64,000 nucleotides of DNA from Halalkalibacter oceani (GCF_023715605.1 NZ_JAMBOL010000013.1:1-64000); one strand, 5' to 3'. Positions 15,429 to 24,619 are shown, counted from the first letter of the stretch. Made by a program: numbers and translations. The notes: generated by a model not told the origin, from the sequence alone.

Positions 15429-16199
15429 CTATAAAATGTTCTTTTCAGTCGTTAAGCGCGAGACTAATTCGGAAACCTGCTGCTGAATGTCTCCGTCAAG
15501 CATCACCCCGGTCTTTTTCTCCGGTGGAAGATAGCGCTTGATTGTTTTCGTTTTTGCTTTTAGCGCTTCGACTGCTACTTCAAGCTCCTCCGGCTCAAGG
15601 ACTGTTAATGGCTTCTTCTTTGCTTTCATGATACCTGGCAGCGACGGGTAGCGCGGCTCGTTCAGTCCTTGCTGGGCGGTAATGAGGGCCGGGAGAGGAA
15701 CTTCAACAATTTCCAGATCTCCTTCGACATCGCGCTCTACCGTCGCCTTGTTTTCGTTGACCGTAAGCTTCGTCGCCGTTGTCACAGCCGGAATCGCCAA
15801 TTCCTCAGCCAAACGGGGACCGACCTGGCCTGATCCGTTGTCAATTGAGACATTTCCGGCTACAATCAGGTCATATTCGCGGTCTTGAAAATAGGCGGCG
15901 AACAGCATGCTTGTCGCCGCAGAATCGAGTTCGGTTTGCTCGTCGACCTCAATCAGATCAGCTTTATCAGCTCCGATGGCTAAAGCGGTTCGCAAGGCGC
16001 TTTCCGCTATACTGCCTCCCACTGTTACAACCGTTACGTCCCCACCGTGCGCTTCTTTTAGTTGCACCGCTTCCTCAATCGCGTATTCATCATACGGATT
16101 AATGATCAGCTCCGCCCCTTCGGTGACAATTTGTTGCTGATCAATCGCGATCCTTTCTTCTGTATCAAGAGTCTGTTTCATGACGACGTAAATGTTCAT
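15429..16199 (-). CDS. etfB: Electron transfer flavoprotein, beta subunit
   Basis: About 256 residues with the ETF-beta fold: MNIYVVMKQTLDTEERIAID, NPYDEYAIEEAVQLKE, VTVGG, and the family stretch DLIVAGNVSIDNGSGQVGPRLAEELAIP, then LPALITAQQGLNEPRYPSLPGIMKAKKK. It binds AMP and docks on acyl-CoA dehydrogenases. ATG 16199 follows GAGTGGAGAAG. A copy of the cluster's palindromic operator (16222-16235) lies immediately upstream, which suggests a separate promoter for etfBA-fadF. Confidence 0.95.
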   Translation of the reverse strand: MNIYVVMKQTLDTEERIAIDQQQIVTEGAELIINPYDEYAIEEAVQLKEAHGGDVTVVTVGGSIAESALRTALAIGADKADLIEVDEQTELDSAATSMLFAAYFQDREYDLIVAGNVSIDNGSGQVGPRLAEELAIPAVTTATKLTVNENKATVERDVEGDLEIVEVPLPALITAQQGLNEPRYPSLPGIMKAKKKPLTVLEPEELEVAVEALKAKTKTIKRYLPPEKKTGVMLDGDIQQQVSELVSRLTTEKNIL

Positions 16200-16221
16200 T
16201 CGCTTCTCCACTCCTCTTTAC

Positions 16222-16235
16222 TGTAATCGTTTACA
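16222..16235. promoter_or_regulatory. Palindromic LacI/CcpA-type operator before etfB
   Basis: TGTAATCGTTTACA, one change from the perfect palindrome TGTAAACGTTTACA at the regulator gene. Positioned between the alcohol dehydrogenase stop codon and etfB. Confidence 0.7.
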
Positions 16236-16265
16236 ATGAAACTTCTGCTTTTCTCTTTTCGGCTT

Positions 16266-17465
16266 TTATAAAGCTTGATATAACACTTCTTCAACCTCTT
16301 TAGCTACTGCTGTTCGCGGATTTAAACGGACGAGACGTTCAAGCGGAAGCGCCTTCGCGACAATCCCGGGAATATGGTCATGCTCAATGCCGATTTCCGA
16401 CAGCTTCGTCGGTAAGCCGAGATCGGCGACGAGCTGAAAAACAGCTGAAATGGCCTGCTCAGCTTTTTGCCCGGCGGTCTCCCCGCCAGTAGTCACCCGA
16501 AGCAGCTCGGCAATTCGCGCAAACTTCTCTGTACAGACGGAAGCATTATATTGCATGACATATGGGAGCAGCAAGGCGATAATCTCGCCATGAGGCCGTT
16601 CACTGTTTTCATAGATCGGATAGGCGAGAGCGTGAATCAGTGATGTCCCCGAGTTTGTAAATGCCAATGCGGAAAAAAGATTGCCTAACATCATGTTCGC
16701 TCTCGCTTCAAGATGACTGCCCTGATGAACAGCAAGCTGAAGATTGCGGCCAATTAATTCAATTGCTTTTTCGGCTAGCTGATCGGAAAGCGGGTTTCCT
16801 CCTTGATAAATGACGTTATCTCCTGCTTCGATATAGCGATGATCCTTGGCGAAGTAAGCTTCAATCGCCTGCGATAACGCGTCCATCCCCGTACATGCTG
16901 TTAAATACGGAGGCAGCTTCAGCGTCAGCTCCGGATCGAGAAGCGAGACAGCGGGTCGCAAATTCTGATCGGAGATGCCGATTTTCAGCTTTGTCTCATC
17001 GTCTGTCACGACCGCGACCGGCGAAACATCGGCGCCTGTCCCGGCTGTCGTTGGAATGGCGATGACTGGACGTATCGCTCCCGGTACACGATTCTCTCCG
17101 TAATAGTCTGAAAGCGGTCCTCCATGGGAAAGCAATAAAGAGGTCATCTTCGCCAAGTCGATGCTTGAACCGCCGCCCAGAGCGATAAACAGCTCCGGGC
17201 TGCTTTTTTTGAGCTCAGTAAAACAGGCTGAAACGGATGCGACAGACGGCTCCGTCGTTTCCTGCTGGTAAACCGCCGGTTGAATGTCCGCCTGCTCAAG
17301 CACAGTTAGTAGCGGTTGAAGCAAACCGGCTTGAATGATTCCCTTGTCGGTTACTACCGCTACGCGCGTCACCTTGAAGCGTTCAACAATTCCCGGAAGC
17401 CGTTGCAATGATCCGTTGCCAAAGACAATTGACCCGGCACTCGTAAATGTCCATACGTTTCTCAC
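16266..17465 (-). CDS. Iron-containing alcohol dehydrogenase (group III)
   Basis: A 399-residue NAD(P)-dependent, metal-dependent dehydrogenase. Nucleotide loop GGGSSID (residues 96-102), PTTAGTGAD, and the metal-binding region (GMDALSQAIEAY, then GTSLIHALAYPIYENSERPHGE with the two His ligands). It could interconvert a hydroxy- or aldehyde-bearing intermediate. Relatives include 4-hydroxybutyrate dehydrogenases and maleylacetate reductases; sequence alone does not decide. GTG start behind AAAGGTGGGGG; begins 16 bases after the MaoC gene, so cotranscribed. Confidence 0.85.
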   Translation of the reverse strand: MRNVWTFTSAGSIVFGNGSLQRLPGIVERFKVTRVAVVTDKGIIQAGLLQPLLTVLEQADIQPAVYQQETTEPSVASVSACFTELKKSSPELFIALGGGSSIDLAKMTSLLLSHGGPLSDYYGENRVPGAIRPVIAIPTTAGTGADVSPVAVVTDDETKLKIGISDQNLRPAVSLLDPELTLKLPPYLTACTGMDALSQAIEAYFAKDHRYIEAGDNVIYQGGNPLSDQLAEKAIELIGRNLQLAVHQGSHLEARANMMLGNLFSALAFTNSGTSLIHALAYPIYENSERPHGEIIALLLPYVMQYNASVCTEKFARIAELLRVTTGGETAGQKAEQAISAVFQLVADLGLPTKLSEIGIEHDHIPGIVAKALPLERLVRLNPRTAVAKEVEEVLYQAL

Positions 17466-17481
17466 TCAAGCCCCCACCTTT

Positions 17482-17928
17482 TTACGAATTCGTTCGCCTC
17501 GTGTATAAATCATCTAGCTCCATCAGAGCGGATCGTCCTTCGACGATAACTTTTTCATCCTGGTTTGTCACAACTGCCTCAAGCACAAGAATCTTCTTTT
17601 TTGGCTTTTTTTCAACGACCGTTAGCGTCACGGTAATCGTATCACCGATAAAAACAGGCGCTTTAAAGTTCAGCTCCTGCCCGACGTACACATAGCCCGG
17701 ATCAGTCAAATTCGTATGGGCTGTCGAAATAATCGCAGCCGTAAACATCCCGTGAACGACGCGCCTTTGAAAAATCGTTTTCGTAGCGAATGCTTCATCC
17801 ATATGAAGCGGATTCAAATCACCGGAAAGCCGGCCGAATGTATTGACATCCTCCTCTGTAATCGTTCTCATCTCAACATGAGTCGTGCCAATCTCCATTT
17901 GGTCAAATGGTTTTCTCGTATGTCCCAT
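17482..17928 (-). CDS. MaoC-like (R)-specific enoyl-CoA hydratase
   Basis: A 148-residue hot-dog-fold protein with the canonical hydratase-2 motif (FGRLSGDLNPLHMDEAFA; catalytic Asp and His in D-x4-H) and VVHGMFTAAIIS, then YVGQELNFKAPVFIGDTITV. It hydrates trans-2-enoyl-CoA to (R)-3-hydroxyacyl-CoA or works on a branched or dicarboxylic enoyl-CoA. It starts 13 bases after the acyl-CoA dehydrogenase stop codon. A second, more divergent MaoC gene lies at 22944-23369 in the same cluster. Confidence 0.9.
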   Translation of the reverse strand: MGHTRKPFDQMEIGTTHVEMRTITEEDVNTFGRLSGDLNPLHMDEAFATKTIFQRRVVHGMFTAAIISTAHTNLTDPGYVYVGQELNFKAPVFIGDTITVTLTVVEKKPKKKILVLEAVVTNQDEKVIVEGRSALMELDDLYTRRTNS

Positions 17929-17941
17929 CGCTGTTCTCTCC

Positions 17942-19093
17942 TCACTTTCCAGCTATAACATGTCGGGAAATAATCAGCCGTTGGATTTCTGATGTCCCTT
18001 CGACAATTTCAAGCACCTTCGCATCACCGAACGCTCGGCTGACCGGATATTCAGACATGATGCCGTAACCCCCATGGAGTTGAATTGCCTGATGCGCAGC
18101 TTCCATCGCCTTTTCTGTTGCGAACAACTTCGCCATTGATGACTCCTGGTCAAATGGCTTGCCTTCATCCTTGAGCATCGCCGCCTGATAGAGCATCAGC
18201 CGTGCCGCATGGGCATTGGTCGCCATGTCCGCCAATGCAAATTGCAACGATTGATAGTCGGTTAACGGCTTGCCGAACGTTTTTCGTTCCTGCATATATT
18301 GCAGACTGCGATCGATCGAACCTTGGATGATTCCAAGCGCCATTGCTCCAATTAAAATCCGCCCTGTGCTGATCGTGGATAATGTTTGCTTCAGTCCCTT
18401 TCCTTCTTCACCTAATAAATGGTCTTTCGGAATGCGCACTTGATCAAAGAACAATTCTCCGGTGCTTGAAGCACGCCAGCCAATTTTGTTCAGCTTTCTG
18501 CCATACGTAAATCCGGCCACCCCATTCGGGATGACAAAGTTCGAGATTTGATTCCGTCCGTCAGGCTTTTTCCCGGTCACAGCAGCAACGACGACAGGCC
18601 CCGTTATGTCATTATCGGAGTTACTGATGAAAATCTTTGAACCGTTGATCACCCACTCGTCCCCTTCAAGCCTGGCTGTTGTTTGAATATTGGCGGCATC
18701 GGAGCCGGCATTCGGTTCGGAAAGGCCGATCGCCCCGACTTGCTCACCGGTCAAAATCGGCGGCAAGTAGCTTTCTTTCAGCTTTTTTGAACCATAGTTG
18801 TTAATCAGGCTAGCGGCCGACGAATTCGCCATAAAGGCATTCGCCACCGCACAATCCACCCGGGCCAGTTCCTCTAAAATAATCGTAAAGGAGAGCCAGT
18901 CACCTCCGGCTCCTCCTACTTCCTCAGGGTACGGAAAGCCGGCCAAGCCAAGCTCCCCGCCCTTTTTCCAGATGTCGTACGGAAAGGTTTGCCCTTCCCA
19001 CAGCTTTTCGGCAACCGGAGCAATTTCCGCTTCCGCAAATTCGCGCACCATTTTACGAATCATCTGCTGCTCTTCTGTTAATTGAATCGCCAT
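17942..19093 (-). CDS. Acyl-CoA dehydrogenase
   Basis: A 383-residue FAD enzyme of the short/medium-chain type. N-terminal helical domain (LTEEQQMIRKMVREFAEAEI), middle beta domain with FAD-contact signatures (AIGLSEPNAGSDAANI and GEEGKGLKQTLSTI), and a C-terminal catalytic region LEIVEGTSEIQRLIISRHV. The Glu of EGT matches the catalytic base of the SCAD/MCAD branch. It forms an alpha-beta double bond in an acyl-CoA and reduces ETF encoded downstream. ATG 19093 follows AAAGGTGGAG; the GTG at 19108 overlaps that site. Confidence 0.95.
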   Translation of the reverse strand: MAIQLTEEQQMIRKMVREFAEAEIAPVAEKLWEGQTFPYDIWKKGGELGLAGFPYPEEVGGAGGDWLSFTIILEELARVDCAVANAFMANSSAASLINNYGSKKLKESYLPPILTGEQVGAIGLSEPNAGSDAANIQTTARLEGDEWVINGSKIFISNSDNDITGPVVVAAVTGKKPDGRNQISNFVIPNGVAGFTYGRKLNKIGWRASSTGELFFDQVRIPKDHLLGEEGKGLKQTLSTISTGRILIGAMALGIIQGSIDRSLQYMQERKTFGKPLTDYQSLQFALADMATNAHAARLMLYQAAMLKDEGKPFDQESSMAKLFATEKAMEAAHQAIQLHGGYGIMSEYPVSRAFGDAKVLEIVEGTSEIQRLIISRHVIAGK

Positions 19094-19130
19094 CGGCCTC
19101 ATCTCCACCTTTCTTCCTCATTCCATACTC

Positions 19131-19144
19131 TGAAATCGTTTACA
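19131..19144. promoter_or_regulatory. Palindromic operator before the acyl-CoA dehydrogenase gene
   Basis: TGAAATCGTTTACA, in the 69-base gap between the CoA-transferase and acyl-CoA dehydrogenase genes. Matches the cluster consensus TGTAAWCGTTTACA at all but one position. Confidence 0.65.
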
Positions 19145-19162
19145 ATCAAAGCCGTGCTTCCC

Positions 19163-20374
19163 CTATTTCGGACGAACCTGCTTGTTCACTTGATCGTGAT
19201 ACGAGGTAATGACGTTTTTCTCCTTGAAGCTGGCAATCTCCTCATCCGAGTACCCGCAGCTTTGTAAAATTTCTGCTGCATGCTCACCTAAACGCGGCGG
19301 ATAGCGCTTGACGGGCGGCGCCTCGCCATCGTAGCGAACTGGATGACTTAATAGCTTTACTGTGCCGACGTCCGGATGCTCCACCTCCATAATCATTTTG
19401 TTCCAGCGGACCTGTGGATCCTGAAAGACGTCCTCATAATCATTAACCGGCGCGTACCAGATCTGATTTTCTTCAAAAATATCAAACCATTCTTCCGTTG
19501 TTTTCTTTTTGATTTCGGCACAAACGCTCTTGTTGATTTCCTCGCGCCTGCTCATTTGCTCCTTATCTGAAAATTGGGCGAGATCCGCGCTGTTACAAAC
19601 CTTTGCCAGCTTTTCAATCGAGGTAAGGGAAATCGCAATCCAACTGTTTGCTGTTTCATAAATGCCGTAAGGAGCCTGGTGAAAGCGGCTGCCTAAGCCT
19701 GTTGGACTGCGTTCATCAAGCGGGCCGGTATTTAAATAATAGGTCAATGGCTCGATTTGTAAATCGAGGGCGGCGTTTAATAAATTGGTCTCGACCTTCC
19801 GTCCTTTCTTTGTCCTTTCACGTTCATAAAGTGCGGCGACGATTCCAAAGGCAGCCAGAACCGCCCCATGCTGATCGACGGCAGCTGTTCCGACCGGCAC
19901 TGGCGCATCGTCTTTTTTACCGCTCAAGCTCGCCAGTCCGCTCATCGCCTGAAGAAGCAAATCCTGTCCCGGACGCTGCTGATAAGGACCATCCGAGCCG
20001 TAACCGGTGCAGGAGCAGTAGACAATCCGTGAATTGATCGCGGCCAGCTTCTGATAGCCGAAGCCGAGTCGCTCCATGACACCCGGTCTAAAATTTTCGA
20101 CGACAACATCGGCATCTTTGACGAGGCGGTAAATAATCTCTTTGCCCTCATCTGTTCGCAAATCAATGCTCAAGCTCCGCTGATTGCGGTTGCCGAGTAA
20201 GAAAAACACGCTTACGTCATCAAGATAAGATTCAGCTCCGGCCCAATGACGTTCAAACGCTCCTTTAGGTGATTCAATTTTAATGACTTCTGCTCCTAAA
20301 TCAGCTAGCATCTGGACAGCTGACGGTCCCTGTAAAAAATGAGTAAAGCTGAGCACCTTGACATTTTCCAGCAT
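19163..20374 (-). CDS. Class III (CaiB/BaiF-family) CoA-transferase
   Basis: A 403-residue CoA-transferase. Family features: MLADLGAEVIKIE at residues 22-34, VVVENFRPGVMERLGFGY, GYGSDGPYQQRPGQD, and the likely nucleophile Asp167 in GTAAVDQHG. It moves CoA from one acyl-CoA to a free acid, activating the imported substrate without ATP. No acyl-CoA ligase gene is present in the cluster, which fits that role. The nearest functional analogues (carnitine, oxalate, benzylsuccinate, mesaconate) cannot be separated from sequence alone. ATG behind a GAGGTTAG site, 19 bases after the crotonase gene. Confidence 0.9.
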   Translation of the reverse strand: MLENVKVLSFTHFLQGPSAVQMLADLGAEVIKIESPKGAFERHWAGAESYLDDVSVFFLLGNRNQRSLSIDLRTDEGKEIIYRLVKDADVVVENFRPGVMERLGFGYQKLAAINSRIVYCSCTGYGSDGPYQQRPGQDLLLQAMSGLASLSGKKDDAPVPVGTAAVDQHGAVLAAFGIVAALYERERTKKGRKVETNLLNAALDLQIEPLTYYLNTGPLDERSPTGLGSRFHQAPYGIYETANSWIAISLTSIEKLAKVCNSADLAQFSDKEQMSRREEINKSVCAEIKKKTTEEWFDIFEENQIWYAPVNDYEDVFQDPQVRWNKMIMEVEHPDVGTVKLLSHPVRYDGEAPPVKRYPPRLGEHAAEILQSCGYSDEEIASFKEKNVITSYHDQVNKQVRPK

Positions 20375-20393
20375 GACCTAACCTCCTCGTATT

Positions 20394-21167
20394 TTATTTC
20401 GTGCGGTTGAGAAATTTCGCAAATCCTTCCTCCGTGTGCGGGGCGCTGTAATTGACAGCATAAGCGTGGGCTTCAAATTGGAAGCCGTCTGAAAGACCGA
20501 GCTCTGCTCCTTTATTGATCGCCTCCTTTGCTATTTTTAAGGGAAATGGCGCTTTTTCAGCGAGCTGATCCGCTAAAGCCATCGTCTCTCTCTCCAGCTG
20601 TTCATGGCGCACGATCCGGTTTATAAAACCAAACTCCGCGCAGACATTTGCCGGGTAATATGCTCCCGTTAAAATCATTTCCTTCGCCCTATTCAAGCCG
20701 AGCTTCTTGGCGGCAAGCTGTGTTCCTCCCCAGCCAGGCATCGTATTTAAGTTAATTTCCGGAAATCCGAACGTCGCTTTTTCAGATGCAACGATCAAGT
20801 CGCAGGAAAGCGCCAGCTCAAAGCCACCTCCGAGCGCGTAGCCATTAACCATCGCGATCACCGGCTTCGGAAATTCATGAATCCGTAAAAAAGTCCGTTG
20901 GCCAAGGCGCATTTGCTCATAGGCTGCTACTGGGTCGAGCTTAGCCAATTGCTCGAGATCATTGCCGACGACAAATGCTTTTTCGCCGGCTCCGGTGATG
21001 ATGACGACCTTGAGCGTCTCGTCCTTCTCAATCCGGTCAAGCACCTGATTCAGCTCACTCAAAACCTCCGGGTTAAACGCATTCAATTTATCAGCGCGGT
21101 TTACCGTGACGGTAAATACCGCATCCTCTCTTTTGGTCAGCAACGTGTTAAGCGTGGACAATGTCAT
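20394..21167 (-). CDS. Enoyl-CoA hydratase/isomerase (crotonase family)
   Basis: A 257-residue crotonase. Oxyanion-hole segments EKAFVVGNDLEQL and GYALGGGFELALSCD are present. Both Glu residues expected of hydratases appear in place (FGFPEINLNTMPGWGGTQ and LNRAKEMILTG). It probably hydrates the enoyl-CoA made by the acyl-CoA dehydrogenase. Its start overlaps the end of the flavoprotein gene by 20 bases, and GGAGGTTCCCGT precedes the ATG, so translation is likely coupled. Confidence 0.9.
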   Translation of the reverse strand: MTLSTLNTLLTKREDAVFTVTVNRADKLNAFNPEVLSELNQVLDRIEKDETLKVVIITGAGEKAFVVGNDLEQLAKLDPVAAYEQMRLGQRTFLRIHEFPKPVIAMVNGYALGGGFELALSCDLIVASEKATFGFPEINLNTMPGWGGTQLAAKKLGLNRAKEMILTGAYYPANVCAEFGFINRIVRHEQLERETMALADQLAEKAPFPLKIAKEAINKGAELGLSDGFQFEAHAYAVNYSAPHTEEGFAKFLNRTK

Positions 21168-22914
21168 ACGGGAACCTCCTTACCGTCTCAGGATCACTGG
21201 CGATTTTCCGGTGCTTGATCTCCTCTCCCTCCAGCCTTGTGGCGATCCGGTATAAGTGCTGCTCATCATCGCGCTTTTGATAATCAACTCTGAAGTGGCT
21301 GCCGCGTGTTTCTTTTCTCATCCGCGCCACCCGTGAAATAATTTCACCGATTAATAGCAAGTTTTCCGCTTCAATCGCGTGCGTCAGCTCTTTGCGATTG
21401 TTGACGACGATATCCGTTTCAAACGTCCTGCGAAGCGCCTGCAGCTTTTCAATCGCTGTCGTTAAGCTTTCCTCGCTGCGCGTCACGAGGACATACTTCC
21501 ACATGATTTCCTGCAATTGCTTTTTAAGATGATGCGGCTTCACCGTTCCTTGTTTGTCAAGAAGCATTTGCAGGCGCTCGGTTTCTCCTGTTACCTGCTC
21601 GGCCGGCACAGGCAGTGCCTCAACCTGTTTGATGAATTCAGCCGCCGCCAGTCCTGCACGCTTCCCGTAAACCTGACAAGTCAGCACCATATTTCCGCCC
21701 AGCCGGTCGGCTCCATGCGGTCCACCCGATGTTTCTCCGGCGGCATACAGGCCTTTGATCGTCGTGCCTCCATGTTCATCAATCAATAAACCGCCATTGA
21801 TCGCATGCCCTAATATCGCCACCTCAACCGGGGTCGTTCGCAAATCGAGATCGCGATTTTCAATCAGCCAGTTTACGGTAATGTTCCATGACTTGCGAAT
21901 CTCCTCGCCGCGGGCATTATGCGGCAGTTTATCCAAATCAATCTTTGTAAAGTCAACGATCACCCCGCCATGCGGGCCACCCCTGCCTTCCTTGATCTCA
22001 GTCTGAATCGAGACATCAATCCATTGCGACCCGTCATAGCTTGAAAATGGATAGTGACCTGAACGTAAATCCATACAGCGTTCAACCGTCATTCCTTCCG
22101 GCAAATAGTTTCGTATAAAATGTTCGCCCCGGCCATTTGTCACCTCTGGATGAAACGCCCACAGCCATGAATTAAACATATTTTTGCACGGATAGATCAA
22201 CCCCGGGCCGGCCTGCATAAATTCCATGTTAATCAGCTCGGCTCCCGCTTTAAACCCAAGTGAATAGCCGTCGCCGGTAATATCGGACGGATTAATGTTA
22301 TAAGAGAATAATTGCCCGGCGCCGCCTGTGCCCATAATAATCGCCTTCGCCTGAAAGACAACGGTTTCCCCCTGGCGATTAAGACCGACCGCCCCGCAAA
22401 CCTGGTTGTTCTCGACGAGAAACTTCGTTAACATCGTCCATTCATATACCGGAATGCCCCGCTTGTAAATCTCCTCCTTTTGCGCATGAACGATCGGTTC
22501 AGCATGCCCGGGAATTAAATGCATTCGCGGCTTCGTCGCAAAGCAGCCTAACACTTCAAAATAACTGCCATCTTCATTTTTATGGAAGGGAATGTTTAAC
22601 CTTTCCAAATCCCGCAGCGTTTCAATTGATTCATCCGTCAACACTTTCGCCAGCTCAGGATCAGCCATTCCGGCCGCCGCCCGCATAACATCGGCGTAAT
22701 GGACTTCCGGTGAGTCTTCAGGGTCGGCTTGCCCATCAGCAACGTTATAACCTAGAATCTCCGCTATTTTGTAGGCACTTGCCCCGCTCGTTCCAAATGC
22801 GCCCTTCATGACAACGGCTACCGAAGCCCCGCCGTCATGCGCGGCAATCGCCGCTTTTCCGGCTGCGGCTCCACCGCCGATGACAAGCACATCGCATTGA
22901 ATATCTTTTCTCAT
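21148..22914 (-). CDS. FAD-dependent oxidoreductase, fumarate reductase/AprA-like
   Basis: A 588-residue flavoprotein of the succinate dehydrogenase/fumarate reductase flavoprotein superfamily. FAD-binding GGGAAAGKAA (residues 13-22), GTSGASAYK, and the second FAD region (GLYAAGETSGGPHGADRLGGN). A helical C-terminal domain follows (about residues 455-560). No signal peptide, heme motifs or partner Fe-S/membrane subunits are nearby, so it is a soluble enzyme that may oxidise or reduce a C=C bond of the pathway's acid or CoA ester. Its electron partner is unknown. Confidence 0.85.
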   Translation of the reverse strand: MRKDIQCDVLVIGGGAAAGKAAIAAHDGGASVAVVMKGAFGTSGASAYKIAEILGYNVADGQADPEDSPEVHYADVMRAAAGMADPELAKVLTDESIETLRDLERLNIPFHKNEDGSYFEVLGCFATKPRMHLIPGHAEPIVHAQKEEIYKRGIPVYEWTMLTKFLVENNQVCGAVGLNRQGETVVFQAKAIIMGTGGAGQLFSYNINPSDITGDGYSLGFKAGAELINMEFMQAGPGLIYPCKNMFNSWLWAFHPEVTNGRGEHFIRNYLPEGMTVERCMDLRSGHYPFSSYDGSQWIDVSIQTEIKEGRGGPHGGVIVDFTKIDLDKLPHNARGEEIRKSWNITVNWLIENRDLDLRTTPVEVAILGHAINGGLLIDEHGGTTIKGLYAAGETSGGPHGADRLGGNMVLTCQVYGKRAGLAAAEFIKQVEALPVPAEQVTGETERLQMLLDKQGTVKPHHLKKQLQEIMWKYVLVTRSEESLTTAIEKLQALRRTFETDIVVNNRKELTHAIEAENLLLIGEIISRVARMRKETRGSHFRVDYQKRDDEQHLYRIATRLEGEEIKHRKIASDPETVRRFPYDIVHA

Positions 22915-22943
22915 TGATCTCCCTCCTCTTCTCTCCTGTTTTC

Positions 22944-23369
22944 CTACAATACTTTCAAATACGTGTTTCCTTTCAGAACGACGGTTCCATCCTGTTTTGT
23001 GACGACCGCATCAAAGATGCACGTGTTTTTTTCCTCGTCTTTTTCTTTTAAATCGAGCCGGGCCGTTACCGTATCACCAATCAGAACGGGCGCGGTAAAG
23101 GTCACGTCATAACGATACGAGACCGCGCCCGGATCCGGAACGCGCTGAGCCATGAACCCCATCACCGTCGCGATATATCCGACGGAAAGCGCTCCTTGGG
23201 CAATCCTTGTGCCGAAACGGGTTTTCTTTGCATATTCCTCATCGACATGCACCCCGTAAAAATCACCGACAATCCCGGCAAACCCATATACATCATATTC
23301 GCTGACCGTTTTCGAAAACTGAGAATTGTCTCCAATTTGAAACACATCCATATTGGCACGCTTAGCCAT
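22944..23369 (-). CDS. MaoC-like dehydratase/hydratase, divergent
   Basis: A 141-residue single hot-dog protein. The catalytic D-x4-H is kept (GDFYGVHVDEEYAKKTRFG), but the usual NP before His is replaced by YG, marking it as a different specificity from the canonical MaoC at 17482. Later IAQGALSVGYIATVMG and FTAPVLIGDTVTARL fit the fold. ATG 23369 lies behind GAAGGAGAG. It is separated from dctP by about 95 bases and is followed by the flavoprotein gene. Confidence 0.85.
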   Translation of the reverse strand: MAKRANMDVFQIGDNSQFSKTVSEYDVYGFAGIVGDFYGVHVDEEYAKKTRFGTRIAQGALSVGYIATVMGFMAQRVPDPGAVSYRYDVTFTAPVLIGDTVTARLDLKEKDEEKNTCIFDAVVTKQDGTVVLKGNTYLKVL

Positions 23370-23465
23370 ATGTTCACTCTCCTTCACTTATGTGGCAGCT
23401 TGCCGCACCTGGATCTTTGGACTGGCTCCAAATGCGGTCAGGCTGCTCCTTTCTAATTGTTGCGG

Positions 23466-24533
23466 TTATTCTTTTTGAGCCTGAATGGCTTCATATAGCT
23501 CCTGTCCATTTGGAATTCCATTTAACAAGTCATCATAGATCGCTGAAGCCTGCTCCTGCATACCTGCGGTGTCACTCTCAATGACGGTGACTCCTGCTTC
23601 CTGCATCTCGGCAATCGATTCATCAAACGACTGATAATAATAATCCATTCCTTCCGCCAATGCTTCCTCCGCAGCTTCCGTTAACGCCTGCTGTTGATTT
23701 TCACTTAATTGCTCCCAGATCGTTTTCGAAATAATTAGCGTTGCTGGTAAATAATGGACTTTTGTGATATTGTAATAATCGGCTACTTCTACAAAACGGT
23801 CCATGACAAATTGGTCCGGAGATGTATCAGCGCCATCAACGACGCCTTGTTGTAATGCTGTATACACTTCTGAATAAGCCATCGCGGTTGGCTGGGCTCC
23901 CAATGCTTCGTATGCTGCCACATACCCGGGAGCCTCCATCACGCGAACGCGAAACCCATTAAAATCATCAGCTGTGTCAAGCGGTTTAGAAGAAAACACA
24001 TTTCGCTCCATCGCCGATAAGAAGCCAAGTCCTATTAAATCGTGCTCCTCAAGCATCTCCAAATATTGATCTCCTACTTCACTTTGTAAAATCGCATTCG
24101 CTTCATCGAGGTTGTCAAACAAGTACGGCAAGTCAAACATCGACCATTCCGGCACCATATTTGTCAACGGAGCCTGCGCTGTAATAAGCATTTCCTGATT
24201 TCCTGCCTGCGCAGCTTGAATCATCGCTACTTCCCCACCAAGCTGTGATTGAGGGAAGACATTCATTGTAATGCTACCGCCTGTCTTTTCCTCGACAAGT
24301 TCAGCCAGTCTTTCCGAGACGACGTGATAATGACTGTCCGGAGCAAGCGTATGTCCGATATTAAATTCAAAGCTTTCTTCTTCCCCGGCTGACGCCTCTC
24401 CATTTTCTCCGCCTCCGGTTCCACCAGACGTATCAAGAGCTGCCGTATCCTCTCCTCCACATGCAGCTAATCCAATGCAAACGGCTGTAAGTAAAGCAAC
24501 TAAGATTAATAATGACTTCTTCACTGTTTTCAC
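23466..24533 (-). CDS. dctP: TRAP transporter substrate-binding lipoprotein (DctP)
   Basis: A 355-residue lipoprotein: signal with lipobox ending LAAC, then a Gly/Glu-rich linker and a DctP domain (GHTLAPDSHYHVVSERLAELV, SQLGGEVAMIQAAQAG, ERNVFSSKPL, FNGFRVRVMEAPGYVAAYEALGAQPTAMAYSEVYTALQQGVVDG). The Arg in GFRVRV is the usual carboxylate-binding residue, so the ligand is an organic acid. In a Gram-positive cell it is lipid-anchored outside the membrane. A palindromic operator at 24606-24619 precedes it, suggesting a promoter of its own. Confidence 0.95.
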   Translation of the reverse strand: MKTVKKSLLILVALLTAVCIGLAACGGEDTAALDTSGGTGGGENGEASAGEEESFEFNIGHTLAPDSHYHVVSERLAELVEEKTGGSITMNVFPQSQLGGEVAMIQAAQAGNQEMLITAQAPLTNMVPEWSMFDLPYLFDNLDEANAILQSEVGDQYLEMLEEHDLIGLGFLSAMERNVFSSKPLDTADDFNGFRVRVMEAPGYVAAYEALGAQPTAMAYSEVYTALQQGVVDGADTSPDQFVMDRFVEVADYYNITKVHYLPATLIISKTIWEQLSENQQQALTEAAEEALAEGMDYYYQSFDESIAEMQEAGVTVIESDTAGMQEQASAIYDDLLNGIPNGQELYEAIQAQKE

Positions 24534-24605
24534 TCTCCTCTTTTGATTCTTATGATAACTTTCAACCAGCGACCGGCTTCCTGTGTAAAATCCCCCCTTT
24601 TAACC

Positions 24606-24619
24606 TGTAATCCTTTACA
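24606..24619. promoter_or_regulatory. Palindromic operator before dctP
   Basis: TGTAATCCTTTACA, a one-base variant of the cluster operator. It overlaps the last codons of dctM (stop at 24615) and lies about 75 bases before dctP. Confidence 0.6.
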
